Shown here: piece after piece, positions 42,409-52,243 of the stretch | Position numbering within the stretch: position 1 is the stretch's first letter | Layout of the letters: every line of letters starts with the position of its first letter | Assembly (NCBI RefSeq): GCF_000062885.1 | Contig: NC_009142.1 | Coordinates: 2,159,584 to 2,223,583, forward strand | Reading direction: 5' to 3' | Length of the DNA stretch: 64,000 bases | Origin: Saccharopolyspora erythraea NRRL 2338 | Lineage (GTDB): Bacteria > Actinomycetota > Actinomycetes > Mycobacteriales > Pseudonocardiaceae | Position numbers and translations under genes: made by a program | The notes under the pieces: generated by a model | The model's database searches: none | What the model saw: only the letters and a program-made list of their open reading frames with translations | Told to the model about the DNA's origin: nothing

Positions 42409-43839
42409 GTGTCAGCTCTCATCACGGAAGGTCGCCCCTTGGTCACCACCCCGGACGCGCCCCGCCGCACCTCGGCAACCGACGAGGGCTACGCGACGGG
42501 CCTGGGCAACCGCCAGGTCCAGATGATCGCGATGGGCGGCGCCATCGGCGTCGGCCTCTTCCTCGGCGTCGGCGGCCGCATGGAGCAGGCGGGCCCCGCG
42601 CTGATCCTGTCCTACCTGCTGTGCGGCGCCGCCGCGTTCTTCGTGATGCGCGCCCTCGGCGAGCTCGTGCTCTACAAGCCCGTCGCGGGCAGCTTCGTGG
42701 AGTACTCGCGCGAGTTCATCGGACCGTGGGCGGGCTTCGCCGCGGGCTGGATGTACTTCATCAACTGGGCGGGCGCGGGCATCGCCGAGATCACCGCCGC
42801 CGGGATCTACATCGGCAAGTGGTTCCCCGACTTCCCGCAGTGGCTGACCGCGCTGATCTGCCTGGTCGCGCTGCTGGTGGTCAACGTGCTGTCGGTGAAG
42901 CTCTTCGGCGAGCTGGAGTTCTGGTTCAGCGTCATCAAGGTGCTGGCCATCGTCAGCTTCCTGGCCGTCGGCCTGGCGCTGGTCGTCACCGCCTCCGACG
43001 TCGGCGGCACCACGGCGGGCCCGCACAACCTGGTCGACCACGGCGGGTTCATGCCCAACGGGCTGCCCCTGGTGCTGATGAGCCTGCAGGGCGTGATGTT
43101 CGCCTACGCCTCGCTGGAGATGGTCGGCATCGCGGCGGGGGAGACCAAGGACCCCGCCAAGGTCATGCCCAAGGCGATCAACAGCGTGGTCTGGCGGATC
43201 GGCGTCTTCTACGTCGGCTCGGTGCTGCTGCTGTGCATGGTCATGCCGTGGACCTCCTACAACGGCGACCAGAGCCCGTTCGTCACGGTCTTCTCCAGCC
43301 TCGGCGTGCCGTGGGCGGGCGACCTGATGAACTTCGTGGTGCTCACCGCCGCGCTGTCGAGCTGCAACTCCGGGCTGTACTCGACCGGACGCATCCTGCG
43401 GTCGCTGGCGCAGCGCGGCGAGGCCCCGTCCTTCACCGAGCGGATGAACTCCCGCCGCGCCCCCTACGGCGCGGTGCTGTTCACCGGCGCGGTGTTCCTG
43501 GTCGGTGTGCTGCTGAACTACGTGGTGCCCAAGGACGCCTTCGACATCGCGACCTCGATCTCCTCGCTGGGCGTCATCGCCACCTGGGCCGCGCTGCTCT
43601 ACGCCCAGACCAGGCTGCGCAGCCGGGCGAGGCGCGGTGACCTCGAGCGCCCCGGCTACCGGATGCCCGGATCGCCCTGGACGAACTGGGTCGTCCTGGG
43701 CTTCCTCGGCCTCATCGTGGTGCTGGCCGGCTTCTCGGAGGAAACCGCGGTGCGCTGGTCCTTCTACGCGGTTCCGGTGCTGGTCGTGGCCATCGCCGCG
43801 GGCTGGTGGGCGGTGCGCGGCCGGGCTTCGTCCTCGTGA
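42409..43839 (+). CDS. APC superfamily amino acid permease (AnsP/GabP-like)
   Basis: 476-aa permease with about 12 membrane helices. The opening [25 protein letters not shown] and [18 protein letters not shown] segments place it in the AAT (bacterial amino acid) branch, near L-asparagine and GABA permeases. Substrate not fixed by sequence. GTG 42409 is the longest start; TTG 42439 ([10 protein letters not shown]) has GGAAGG before it and is a real alternative. It lies just ahead of pdxT with 24 bp between them, so the pdxT gene may be read from this promoter. Confidence 0.88.
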   Translation: MSALITEGRPLVTTPDAPRRTSATDEGYATGLGNRQVQMIAMGGAIGVGLFLGVGGRMEQAGPALILSYLLCGAAAFFVMRALGELVLYKPVAGSFVEYSREFIGPWAGFAAGWMYFINWAGAGIAEITAAGIYIGKWFPDFPQWLTALICLVALLVVNVLSVKLFGELEFWFSVIKVLAIVSFLAVGLALVVTASDVGGTTAGPHNLVDHGGFMPNGLPLVLMSLQGVMFAYASLEMVGIAAGETKDPAKVMPKAINSVVWRIGVFYVGSVLLLCMVMPWTSYNGDQSPFVTVFSSLGVPWAGDLMNFVVLTAALSSCNSGLYSTGRILRSLAQRGEAPSFTERMNSRRAPYGAVLFTGAVFLVGVLLNYVVPKDAFDIATSISSLGVIATWAALLYAQTRLRSRARRGDLERPGYRMPGSPWTNWVVLGFLGLIVVLAGFSEETAVRWSFYAVPVLVVAIAAGWWAVRGRASSS

Positions 43840-43862
43840 CCGGGTGCTGGACAATGGGTGGC

Positions 43863-44510
43863 GTGTCCACAGCTCGACCAGTCATCGGAGTGCTCGCCCT
43901 GCAAGGGGGCGTGGCCGAACACCTGACCGCCCTGGAGCGCAGCGGCGCCGAGGCCAGGCCCGTGCGCCGGCCGGAGGAACTGGCCCAGGTGCACGGCCTG
44001 GTCCTGCCCGGCGGTGAGTCCACCGCCATGACCCGGCTGCTCGACGGGTTCGAGCTGTTCGAGCCGCTGCGGGAGCGGCTCGCGGCGGGCATGCCCGCCT
44101 TCGGCTCCTGCGCGGGCATGGTCCTGCTGGCCGGGACGGTCCTGGACGACCGCGTGGAGCAGGACACCCCGCCGGTCCGCCCGTTCGGGGCGATCGACAT
44201 GGCGGTGCGGCGCAACGCCTTCGGCAGGCAGGTCGACTCCTTCGAGGCCGATCTGGACTTCGCCGGCGTCACCGACGGCCCGGTGCACGCGGTGTTCATC
44301 CGCGCACCCTGGGTCGACAAGGTCGGTGCCGACGTCCGGGTGCTGGCCAGCGTCGCGCCGAGCGGCCATGGGTCCGAGGTCACAGCGCCCGCCGGTAGGA
44401 TCGTCGCGGTTCAGCAGGGGCCCGTGCTCGCCACCGCTTTCCACCCGGAGCTGGTCAGCGGGGACGAACGCGTGCACCGCTATTTCGTGCAGACCGTCCG
44501 CGCGTCCTGA
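43863..44510 (+). CDS. pdxT: PLP synthase glutaminase subunit PdxT
   Basis: 215-aa class I glutamine amidotransferase that supplies ammonia to PdxS. The GGEST motif, catalytic Cys in FGSCAGM (residue ~80), and His/Glu in AFHPEL near the C-terminus are all present. GTG 43863 ([16 protein letters not shown]) fits the family start; ATG 43854 adds three residues and cannot be excluded. Followed 49 bp later by yebC, the same order as Rv2604c-Rv2603c. Confidence 0.95.
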   Translation: MSTARPVIGVLALQGGVAEHLTALERSGAEARPVRRPEELAQVHGLVLPGGESTAMTRLLDGFELFEPLRERLAAGMPAFGSCAGMVLLAGTVLDDRVEQDTPPVRPFGAIDMAVRRNAFGRQVDSFEADLDFAGVTDGPVHAVFIRAPWVDKVGADVRVLASVAPSGHGSEVTAPAGRIVAVQQGPVLATAFHPELVSGDERVHRYFVQTVRAS

Positions 44511-44559
44511 TCGGGACCGCCGAGCGGAGGTCGTGCGGTCGTAGACAGACGGAGGAGAG

Positions 44560-45312
44560 ATGAGCGGCCACTCGAAGTGGGCCACCACAAAGCACAAGAA
44601 GGCCGCCCTCGACGCCAAGCGCGGCAAGCTTTTCGCGAAGCTGATCAAGAATGTCGAGGTTGCCGCGCGGACCGGCGGGGGTGACCCGGATGGCAACCCG
44701 ACGCTGTACGACGCCATCCAGAAGGCGCGCAAGAACTCGGTCCCGCAGGACAACATCGAGCGGGCCCGCAAGCGCGGCGCCGGTGAGGAAGCCGGTGGTG
44801 CCGACTGGCAGACGATCATGTACGAGGGCTACGGGCCCAACGGCGTCGCGGTGCTCGTCGAGTGCCTGACCGACAACCGCAACCGCGCCGCGGGCGAGGT
44901 GCGCACCGCGATGACCCGCAACGGCGGCTCGATGGCCGACGCGGGCTCGGTGGCGTACCTGTTCAACCGCAAGGGCGTCGTGCTGCTGCCGAAGAACGGC
45001 CTCAGCGAGGACGACGTGCTCTCGGCGGTGCTCGAGGCGGGCGCGGAGGAGATCAACGACCTCGGCGAGAGCTACGAGATCCTCACCGAGCCGTCCGACC
45101 TGGTCGACGTGCGCAAGGCGCTGCAGGCCGAGGGCATCGAGTACGACTCGGCCGAGACCAACTTCCTGGCCTCGGTCAACGTCCCCCTCGACGCCGACGG
45201 CGCGCGCAAGCTGTTCAAGCTGATCGACGTGCTCGAGGACTGCGACGACGTGCAGAACGTCTTCGCCAACTTCGACGTCAGCGACGAGGTCCTGGAAGAG
45301 GTCAACGCCTAG
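44560..45312 (+). CDS. YebC/PmpR family (TACO1-like) protein
   Basis: 250-aa protein with the family start [24 protein letters not shown] and the three-domain layout. Earlier thought to be a transcription factor; members are now linked to translation of hard-to-read peptide stretches such as proline runs. GGAGGAGAG precedes the ATG. Cytoplasmic. A 16-bp hairpin follows. Confidence 0.95.
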   Translation: MSGHSKWATTKHKKAALDAKRGKLFAKLIKNVEVAARTGGGDPDGNPTLYDAIQKARKNSVPQDNIERARKRGAGEEAGGADWQTIMYEGYGPNGVAVLVECLTDNRNRAAGEVRTAMTRNGGSMADAGSVAYLFNRKGVVLLPKNGLSEDDVLSAVLEAGAEEINDLGESYEILTEPSDLVDVRKALQAEGIEYDSAETNFLASVNVPLDADGARKLFKLIDVLEDCDDVQNVFANFDVSDEVLEEVNA

Positions 45313-45344
45313 TTCCGCGGTCGGCCCGAGCCGACCACGGCCGA

Positions 45345-45383
45345 GACGCGGCGGCGCCGGTGTTGTTCCGGCCCCGCCGCGTC
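45345..45383. terminator. 16-bp hairpin between yebC and a convergent methyltransferase
   Basis: GACGCGGCGGCGCCGG pairs with its complement (one mismatch) across TGTTGTT. Placed in the 93-bp convergent gap, so it can serve both strands. Confidence 0.75.
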
Positions 45384-45405
45384 GGCGTGTCCGGCCCTTG
45401 TGGGC

Positions 45406-46035
45406 TCAGAGGCGGCGCGCCCGCGCGAGCCAGGCGGCGACGTCGGCCGTGCTGCCGTCGGGCAGCCCGAGCCCCTCGGCGGCGTCGCCCCGCGCGATGC
45501 CCCGGTAGCGCGACGGGCGCAGGTCCTCCAGCTCCCAGCCGTCGGCGAAGGCATCGCGGATCACCTGGTCGCTGATGCGGGGGCCGAAGCCCGGTTCGGC
45601 ATCGGACAGCGCGAGCACGTGGACCACCGCGCCCGGGCGGCACACCGCGTGCAGGCTGCGGGTGTAGCGCTGCCGCTCCTCGGCGCCGAAGACGTGGAAC
45701 AGGGCGCTGTCGAGGACGGTGTCGAAGCGCTCCTGCGTCCCGAGGCCGAGCGCGTCGGCCACCTCGAACCGCGCCTCGACGCCCCTGGCGCGCGCGTTGG
45801 CCCGCGCCTGCTCCACCGCGAACGGCGAGAAGTCGACGCCGAGCACGTCGTAGCCCAGCTCGGCCAGGTGGATGGTGTGCTCGCCGGCGCCCGTACCGGC
45901 GTCCAGCACGGCGCCGCGGATGGCGCCGGTCCGTTCCAGCTCGACGACGGCGGGCTGGGGTTCCCCGATCACCCACGGCGCGGTGCCGTTCTCGTAGGCG
46001 CTGTCGAAGATCTCCCGGGGCACGGTCGTGTCCAT
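45406..46035 (-). CDS. Class I SAM-dependent methyltransferase
   Basis: 209-aa methyltransferase with SAM motif AVLDAGTGAGEHTIHLAELG (residues ~42-61) and GVDFSPFAVEQARANA, close in shape to the TehB/thiol methyltransferase group (FDSAYENGTAPWVIGEPQP). Substrate unknown; relatives detoxify thiols, tellurite or halides. ATG (MDTTVPRE) has AGGAG upstream. Inserted on the opposite strand into the yebC-ruvC block. Confidence 0.85.
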   Translation of the reverse strand: MDTTVPREIFDSAYENGTAPWVIGEPQPAVVELERTGAIRGAVLDAGTGAGEHTIHLAELGYDVLGVDFSPFAVEQARANARARGVEARFEVADALGLGTQERFDTVLDSALFHVFGAEERQRYTRSLHAVCRPGAVVHVLALSDAEPGFGPRISDQVIRDAFADGWELEDLRPSRYRGIARGDAAEGLGLPDGSTADVAAWLARARRL

Positions 46036-46264
46036 GCGCGACTCCTGTCCGCTGCGGGCGGGCCCGTCGTGGGCCCGCGGTCGCCGCCAGCTTCGGACCT
46101 CTACAGCGCTCGAAGTCAAGGGCGCGCGGCAAGCACTTCTCCGGCGCGTCGCGCACCGCCCGTAGGCAGGGCGTTCCGGGCCGTGGCGGGTGTGGGCGAA
46201 CCCACCGCCGGGACCGGCGCCGCACGCGTGGCGGCGGTTTGACCGCGGCGCGCCGATCGGCAGA

Positions 46265-46771
46265 ATGGCCGCCGTGGTCGACACGGATGAACGTCTGCGC
46301 AGCTGGTTGGTCAACACCGCGGAACGCGACGGCGCCGCGGTGATGCACGTGGCGGGGGATGAGCACGGCGCGCCCTACGCGTTTTCCGTCGGTGCGTGGC
46401 GCCGCTTCGGCAAGCCGGAGGCGGTCACCATCGGGCTGCCCAAGGACGTGGCGCACTCGGTGATCAACACCTACGTGCGGCGGGCGGCAGGCGGTGAGCG
46501 GTTCAAGCCGGGGCAGCTCTACGACGGTTTCCTGGACGGCTGCTGGATGACCGTGGAGAAGGTCGCCAAGCAGCACTACCCGGAGTTCCTCGGCAGCGCC
46601 TTCCTCGTCTACGGCGACGGCGACTTCCCGGCCGTGCAGCTCATCGCGGCCACCCCCGACGGCAAGTTCCCCTGGCACGACGACGCCCCGGGCGGCTTCG
46701 CCGAGTACCAGCCGGTGCTGACCGCCAGCGGAGCGCCCGAGAACTGGACGCCGGGCTCCGACGGCCCCTGA
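46265..46771 (+). CDS. DUF4262 domain protein
   Basis: 168-aa cytoplasmic protein of unknown function with DUF4262 features (HVAGDEHGAPYAFSVGAWRRFGKPEAVTIGLP... YDGFLDGCWMTVEKVAKQHYPEFLGSAF). ATG 46265 is used; GTG 46274 would also serve. It is divergent from the methyltransferase gene and has no visible link with ruvC downstream. Confidence 0.75.
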   Translation: MAAVVDTDERLRSWLVNTAERDGAAVMHVAGDEHGAPYAFSVGAWRRFGKPEAVTIGLPKDVAHSVINTYVRRAAGGERFKPGQLYDGFLDGCWMTVEKVAKQHYPEFLGSAFLVYGDGDFPAVQLIAATPDGKFPWHDDAPGGFAEYQPVLTASGAPENWTPGSDGP

Positions 46772-47125
46772 GCCCCCGACGACCGGGACGCCCAGGCTCG
46801 ATCGCCAGCCGAGACGCTCCGCGGCCGTTGAACACCCGGACCGCCCTCGCGCGGTCGATCGCCGAGACGCTCCGGGGTCGTCGACGGCCCGGCCACCCGG
46901 CAGGTAGCCAGCCGATCCGCCGGGACGCTCCCGGCCGTCCGGAGCCGCGTGGCCGGCGGCGGGCGGTGCCGGACGGCACGTCGCTTCCACCTCCGGGCGC
47001 GCGGGGGTGGATCATGGCCGGTACCACACCGACGGGTGAGGCGTGCGCGTGTCGTTGCGAGTGGCCCGCCTCGCCGGTCCGGTAGGGTTCGAACGCGTGT
47101 TCAGGCTGGTGCGAGGAGTGGTGAC
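46772..47125. other. Gap before ruvC with degenerate repeats and the SOS promoter
   Basis: 354 bp. GACGCTCC occurs at 46813, 46866 and 46924, the first two within a 14-bp repeat GCCGAGACGCTCCG, hinting at a decayed ~55-bp repeat. The ruvCAB promoter and SOS box lie at the right end. Confidence 0.45.
47089..47104 (+). promoter_or_regulatory. LexA/SOS box before ruvC
   Basis: TCGAACGCGTGTTCAG matches the actinobacterial SOS consensus TCGAAC-N4-GTTCGA at ten of twelve fixed positions. It overlaps the right side of a TAGGGT -10-like element and lies 21 bp before the ruvC GTG. Confidence 0.75.
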
Positions 47126-47725
47126 GTGCGGGTACTCGGTGTCGACCCCGGCCTGACCCGCTGCGGGATCGGCGTGGTCGACGGCGGGCGCGGCCGCACC
47201 GTCACCTGCGTCGGTGTCGGCGTGGCGCGGACCCCGGCCGACCAGGAGCTGTCCGCCCGGCTGCTGGGCGTGGCCGAGGCCGTCGACGAGTGGCTGGACA
47301 CCCACCGGCCCGAGGTCGTCGCGATCGAGCGGGTCTTCAGCCAGCACAACGTCCGCACCGTGATGGGCACCGCGCAGGTCTCCGGCATCGTGGCGCTGGC
47401 CGCCGCGCGCCGCGGCCTGCCGGTTGCCTTCCACACCCCGAGCGAGGTCAAGGCCGCGATCAGCGGATCCGGCCGCGCCGACAAGCGCCAGGTGACCACC
47501 ATGGTCACCAAGATCCTCGGGCTGGCCGAGGCCCCGAAGCCCGCCGACGCCGCCGACGCGCTGGCGCTGGCCGTCTGCCACCTCTGGCGGGCGCCGATGG
47601 CGGGCCGGCTCGCCGAGGCAGAGGCGAAGGCCGCGGCGCTGGCCCGCAACCACAAGGCGCGTCTGAAGGACGCGCGGCAGGCCGCCGCCCAGCGGGCGGC
47701 GCGGACAGGAGGAGTCCAGCGATGA
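47126..47725 (+). CDS. ruvC: Holliday junction resolvase RuvC
   Basis: 199-aa endonuclease that cuts Holliday junctions. Acidic catalytic residues are visible in [10 protein letters not shown] (D7), [10 protein letters not shown] and [10 protein letters not shown]. The tail is an Ala/Arg/Lys-rich extension usual in actinobacteria. GTG with GAGGAG upstream. First gene of ruvCAB, each overlapping or close to the next, controlled by the SOS box. Confidence 0.96.
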
Positions 47726-48324
47726 TCGCCTCGGTGCGGGGCCCGGTGCTGTCGGTCGGGCTCGACCACGCCGTGATCGAGGTCGGCGGTGTCGGCATGG
47801 CCGTGCACGCCACGCCGGCCACCCTGGCCGGTCTGCGGCGCGGGGAGGAGGCGCGGCTTTGGACCTCGCTGATCGTGCGCGAGGACTCCCTGACGCTGTA
47901 CGGCTTCGCCGACGCCGAGGCCCGCGACCTGTTCGGACTGCTGCAGACCGCCTCCGGGGTCGGCCCGCGGCTGGCGCTGGCGACGCTGGCGGTGCTCGCC
48001 CCCGACCAGCTCTGCCACGCGCTCTCCGACGGCAACATCACCACGCTCACCCAGGTCCCCGGCGTGGGCAAGAAGAGCGCCGAGCGGCTGATCCTGGAGC
48101 TGCGCGACAAGGTCGGTACGGTGGCCGGGACCGCGGGCGCCGGGGCGCAGGCACCCGACCGGGGCCGGGTGCGCTCGGAGGTGTCCGAGGCGCTGGTCGG
48201 CCTGGGCTTCTCGGCGAAGCAGGCCGAGCAGAGCGTCGAGGCGGTGCTCGCCGCCGACGGCCCGGTCTCCGACACCTCGGCGGTGCTGCGCAAGGCGCTG
48301 GCGGCGCTCGGCCCGAAGAAGTGA
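47722..48324 (+). CDS. ruvA: Holliday junction branch migration protein RuvA
   Basis: 200-aa tetramer-forming protein: OB-fold start [13 protein letters not shown], two helix-hairpin-helix motifs ([20 protein letters not shown] and [19 protein letters not shown]) and a C-terminal RuvB-binding domain. ATG overlaps the ruvC stop by 4 bp. Confidence 0.96.
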
Positions 48325-48340
48325 CGGTGTGGGTGGCGTG

Positions 48341-49420
48341 ATGCACGAGGATGCCCAGGTGGACCCGGGACCGGCCGGCGACGAGGTTTCGCTGGCCCCG
48401 CAGCAGGAGACCGCCGAGCAGGACGTCGAGACCACGCTGCGGCCGCGCAGGCTCAGCGAGTTCGTCGGCCAGGCCAGGGTCCGCGAGCAGCTCGAACTGG
48501 TCCTGCACGGCGCGCTGAACCGCGGCGACCAGCCCGACCACGTGCTGTTCTCCGGCCCGCCCGGGCTCGGCAAGACCAGCCTGGCGATGATCATCGCCGC
48601 CGAGCTCGGCGCGTCGATCCGGGTCACCTCCGGCCCGGCGCTGGAGCGCCCGGGCGACCTGGCGGCGATGCTGTCCAACCTCGCCGAGGGCGACGTGCTG
48701 TTCATCGACGAGATCCACCGCATCGCGCGGCCCGCCGAGGAGATGCTCTACCTGGCGATGGAGGACTACCGCGTCGACATCGTCGTCGGCAAGGGGCCGG
48801 GGGCGACCAGCATCCCGCTGGAGATCGCACCGTTCACCCTGGTCGGCGCCACGACGCGGTCGGGCGCGCTGACCGGGCCGCTGCGCGACCGCTTCGGCTT
48901 CACCGCGCACATGGAGTTCTACGAACCGGCCGAGCTGGAGCTGGTGGTGCGCAGGTCGGCGGGCATCCTCGGGGTGGACCTGCGCGACGAAGGGGCGGTC
49001 GAGATCGCCCGCCGCTCGCGGGGCACGCCCCGCATCGCCAACCGGCTGCTGCGGCGGGTGCGCGACTTCGCCGAGGTCCGCGCCGACGGCGCGGTCACCC
49101 TCGATGTCGCCCGCGCCGCGCTGGAGGTCTACGACGTCGACGAGCACGGTCTCGACCGGCTCGACCGCGCCGTGCTCGGCGCGCTGGTGCGCTCGTTCAA
49201 CGGTGGACCGGTCGGCGTCTCGACGCTGGCGGTCGCCGTCGGCGAGGAGCCGACCACCGTCGAGGAGGTCTGCGAGCCGTACCTGGTGCGGGCGGGAATG
49301 CTGGCCCGAACGCCGAGGGGACGGGTGGCGACGGTCGCGGCCTGGCAACATCTCGGCCTCGTTCCGCCCCAGCACGCGCCCGGCGAGGCGACGCGGAGCC
49401 TGTTCGCCGACGAGGTGTGA
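48341..49420 (+). CDS. ruvB: Holliday junction DNA helicase RuvB
   Basis: 359-aa AAA+ motor driving branch migration. Walker [11 protein letters not shown], Walker B LFIDEIHR, sensor ATTRSG and the arginine-finger region are present, followed by the winged helix. ATG 48341 is used; GTG starts at 48329 and 48338 would add four or one residue. Last gene of the ruvCAB operon. Confidence 0.95.
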   Translation: MHEDAQVDPGPAGDEVSLAPQQETAEQDVETTLRPRRLSEFVGQARVREQLELVLHGALNRGDQPDHVLFSGPPGLGKTSLAMIIAAELGASIRVTSGPALERPGDLAAMLSNLAEGDVLFIDEIHRIARPAEEMLYLAMEDYRVDIVVGKGPGATSIPLEIAPFTLVGATTRSGALTGPLRDRFGFTAHMEFYEPAELELVVRRSAGILGVDLRDEGAVEIARRSRGTPRIANRLLRRVRDFAEVRADGAVTLDVARAALEVYDVDEHGLDRLDRAVLGALVRSFNGGPVGVSTLAVAVGEEPTTVEEVCEPYLVRAGMLARTPRGRVATVAAWQHLGLVPPQHAPGEATRSLFADEV

Positions 49421-49829
49421 GTCACGAGCGGGCTGTGCGTCGGCGTGCGCCGCGCATGACCACGCGAGGGGGCGCGGCATTCGCGACTCGGGCGACGAGC
49501 GGTTCACGGCTCGACCCCTGGCAAGAGTGTGACCAGGCGCGATGTCGTGATCGGCCGGGCGAGTCCGGGGAGCGACCCTGCGTGACACCGTGCACCAACC
49601 GGCAGCGTCGCGGGCATCGGCACCATCACCGACCGTGAACGCCGCGGGGCTGTCGGTGACCAGTCGCGTCGCCGGGAGGTCGCACCCCGCTCCCCACGGG
49701 CGAGTGCGCGTCGGGTAGTAGTGTCCCCGCTACCTCCGGTGGAACTGGCACACTGGGGGGCGTACATCCGAACAATTCGGGCGCGCCCAACAGGCCGGTC
49801 ACCGGCTCGCGCCCCCCGAACGGAGCAAG
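49421..49829. other. Intergenic region ruvB - yajC
   Basis: 409 bp with no convincing gene. The part 49715-49790 is relatively AT-rich and probably holds the promoter of the yajC-secDF unit; GGGCGCGCCC at about 49781 is a perfect 10-bp palindrome in the leader. Confidence 0.35.
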
Positions 49830-50231
49830 ATGGACCTCTCATCCCTGATCTTCCCGCTGTTGATCGCCCTGCTCGCGGTGCCGCTGTTCCTGCAGGCGCG
49901 CAAGCAGAAGCGAGCCATGCAGGATCAGCAGAAACTGCAGAACTCGCTCGCCGCAGGGGACCGGGTCATGACCACGTCGGGTCTGTTCGGCACCGTGGTC
50001 AGCACCAGCGACGACACCATCGAGCTGGAGATCGCCTCCGGCATCACCACGACCTGGGTCCGCGCCGCCGTGCGCGAGAAGGTGGAGACCGGGTCCGAGG
50101 CGGCCACCGAGACCGCGGCCTCGACCGACGAGGAGTCCGCGGAGTCCGCTGACAAGGACACCGCGGAGCAGGCCACCGAGTCCAAGGCGCAGGTCGCCGA
50201 GCCGGTCGAGCAGCAGCAGAAGACGAACTGA
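49830..50231 (+). CDS. yajC: Preprotein translocase subunit YajC
   Basis: 133-aa protein with one N-terminal membrane helix (LIFPLLIALLAVPLFLQARKQ, residues ~6-22), the conserved LAAGDRVMTTSGLFGTVVS stretch and a long acidic Glu/Ala-rich tail. It joins SecD and SecF in the accessory complex of SecYEG. GGAGC lies before the ATG. Same order as Rv2588c-Rv2586c. Confidence 0.93.
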   Translation: MDLSSLIFPLLIALLAVPLFLQARKQKRAMQDQQKLQNSLAAGDRVMTTSGLFGTVVSTSDDTIELEIASGITTTWVRAAVREKVETGSEAATETAASTDEESAESADKDTAEQATESKAQVAEPVEQQQKTN

Positions 50232-50645
50232 CCGTCGCGCCACGCGCGCGAGCCCGGCGAGCGCGCGCACCGGCCGCCGCCCGGCCGGGCCGCTCGTCCG
50301 AGCACAGGCAGCCGTCCCTGACGGTGACGGCCCGTCTCCGGGTGGTCGACGCGCTGTTGATGACCCGGCGCAGTACTGCCACCGCGTGGCCTGTCAGACT
50401 TAACATGGGTTGTTGTGGATCATCCACCGCCGGCGACGGCGGTGGATGATCGCTGATCCCGACCGGGCCGGACACCCGATGCTCGGCACGCGCGGTGCGA
50501 CCCGTCCGCAGGGCCGCCCGACGCGCCTGCCGAGCCGCGAGTGTCCGGTGCGCCACCGCTGGTCACCCTCGGTGCGCTCCCGGCCGGGCTCGACTCCGCT
50601 CCAGCTCGACCTCGACACCGACCGTGGACAGGAGACCGACGCACC
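50232..50645. other. Intergenic region yajC - secD
   Basis: 414 bp, unusually long inside this conserved operon. It contains the perfect 14-bp hairpin at 50418-50451 and a possible promoter just before it (CTTAACATGG at about 50399). No gene is supported. Confidence 0.4.
50418..50451. terminator. Perfect 14-bp hairpin between yajC and secD
   Basis: GATCATCCACCGCC and its exact complement flank a six-base loop. It could end yajC transcription or shape the secD leader. No T-run. Confidence 0.6.
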
Positions 50646-52241
50646 GTGGCACCTCCGGCCGGGCAGATCCGCCCAGGGCGTTACCTCGCGATCTTCACAC
50701 TGATCGTCGCCGCTCTGTACGCGCTGGTGTTCCTCACCGGCGACCACAAGCCCCTCCCGAAACTGGGCATCGACCTGCAGGGCGGCACCCGCGTCACGCT
50801 CACGGCGCGCACGCCCGACGGCCGCCCGCCGACCAACGAGTCGCTCGACCAGGCGCGCCAGATCATCGAGACCCGCGTCAACGGCATGGGCATCAGCGGT
50901 TCCGAGGTGACCCGCGACGGCTCCAACCTCGTCATCACGGTCCCGGGCGCCGGCGGTGAGGAGGCCAAGCAGCTCGGGCAGACCGCGGAGCTGAACTTCC
51001 GCAAGGTCGTGCCCGGCATGATGGTCCCGGCGACCCCGCCCGCACCCCCGAACCAGGCACCGCCGCAAGGGCCGGCGGGCAACTCCCCGCAGGGCGCGCT
51101 GAACCAGCAGCCCGCGCCCGCGGACCCGATCGAAGAGGCCAAGAAGACCCGCCAGAGCACCGACCCGAACGTGCAGATGGCGGCGCTGCAGGCGCTGGAC
51201 TGCAACGCCGAGGACCCGCTGCGCGGCAACGACGACCCGAAGCTGCCGCTGGTCGCCTGCGACCGCGAGGGCAAGCAGAAGTACGTCCTGGAGCCGGTGT
51301 TCCTGGAGGGCAAGGAGATCGACAGCGCCCAGGCGTCGCCGCCGAACCCGACCAACGGCAACCCCGGCTGGTCGGTCGACCTCAAGTTCAAGAGCGCAGG
51401 CGCCAAGGTGTGGGCGGACTTCACCTCCGCCAACGTCCAGCAGAACGCCGCGTTCGTCCTCGACACCGAGGTCGTGTCGGCCCCGACGATCCAGGCGCCG
51501 CTGCTGGGCGGCAACGCCAACATCACCGGCCAGTTCAACCAGCAGAGCGCGACCGACCTGGCCAACATCCTCAAGTACGGGTCGCTTCCGCTGGCCTTCG
51601 ACCAGTCCGAGGCCGAGACGGTCTCGGCGACCCTCGGTGTGGCTTCGCTGGAGGCGGGCCTGCTCGCAGGCGGCCTCGGCCTGCTGCTGGTCGCGGTCTA
51701 CTGCCTGGCCTACTACCGGCTGCTGGGCCTGCTGACGATCCTGTCGCTGGTGCTCTCCGGCGCGATCGTCTACGCGGTGCTGGTTCTGCTGGGCCGCTGG
51801 GTCGGCTTCACCCTCGACCTGGCGGGCGTGGCCGGTCTGATCATCGCCATCGGCATCACCGCCGACTCGTTCATCGTGTTCTTCGAACGGCTCAAGGACG
51901 AGATCCGGGAGGGCCGCACCTTCCGCTCGGCGGTCCCGAGGGCCTGGGAGCGGGCCAAGCGGACCATCCTCTCCGCCGACGCCGTCAGCTTCCTGGCCGC
52001 CGCCGTGCTCTACGTGCTGGCCGTGGGCCAGGTGAAGGGCTTCGCCTTCACCCTGGGCATGTCGACCGTGCTCGACCTGGTCGTGGTGTTCCTGGTGACC
52101 CACCCGCTGGTGGCGCTGGCGTCGAAGAACAAGTTCCTGTCCAAGCCGGCGTTCTCCGGTCTCGGTGCGGTGCAGCGCATGGGCGCCCAGCACCGCGCCG
52201 ACCGCAAGCGCGCAGCGCAGACCACCGCCAAGGAGGCGTGA
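50646..52241 (+). CDS. secD: Protein translocase subunit SecD
   Basis: 531-aa RND-type membrane protein with six helices: one N-terminal (residues ~14-32), the periplasmic P1 domain with [11 protein letters not shown], and five C-terminal helices ([20 protein letters not shown], then [27 protein letters not shown]). It uses proton motive force to help preproteins leave SecYEG. The region ~145-180 is a Pro/Gln-rich insertion usual in actinobacteria. GTG with AGGAG about ten bases upstream. Confidence 0.95.
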   Translation: MAPPAGQIRPGRYLAIFTLIVAALYALVFLTGDHKPLPKLGIDLQGGTRVTLTARTPDGRPPTNESLDQARQIIETRVNGMGISGSEVTRDGSNLVITVPGAGGEEAKQLGQTAELNFRKVVPGMMVPATPPAPPNQAPPQGPAGNSPQGALNQQPAPADPIEEAKKTRQSTDPNVQMAALQALDCNAEDPLRGNDDPKLPLVACDREGKQKYVLEPVFLEGKEIDSAQASPPNPTNGNPGWSVDLKFKSAGAKVWADFTSANVQQNAAFVLDTEVVSAPTIQAPLLGGNANITGQFNQQSATDLANILKYGSLPLAFDQSEAETVSATLGVASLEAGLLAGGLGLLLVAVYCLAYYRLLGLLTILSLVLSGAIVYAVLVLLGRWVGFTLDLAGVAGLIIAIGITADSFIVFFERLKDEIREGRTFRSAVPRAWERAKRTILSADAVSFLAAAVLYVLAVGQVKGFAFTLGMSTVLDLVVVFLVTHPLVALASKNKFLSKPAFSGLGAVQRMGAQHRADRKRAAQTTAKEA

Positions 52242-52243
52242 CC

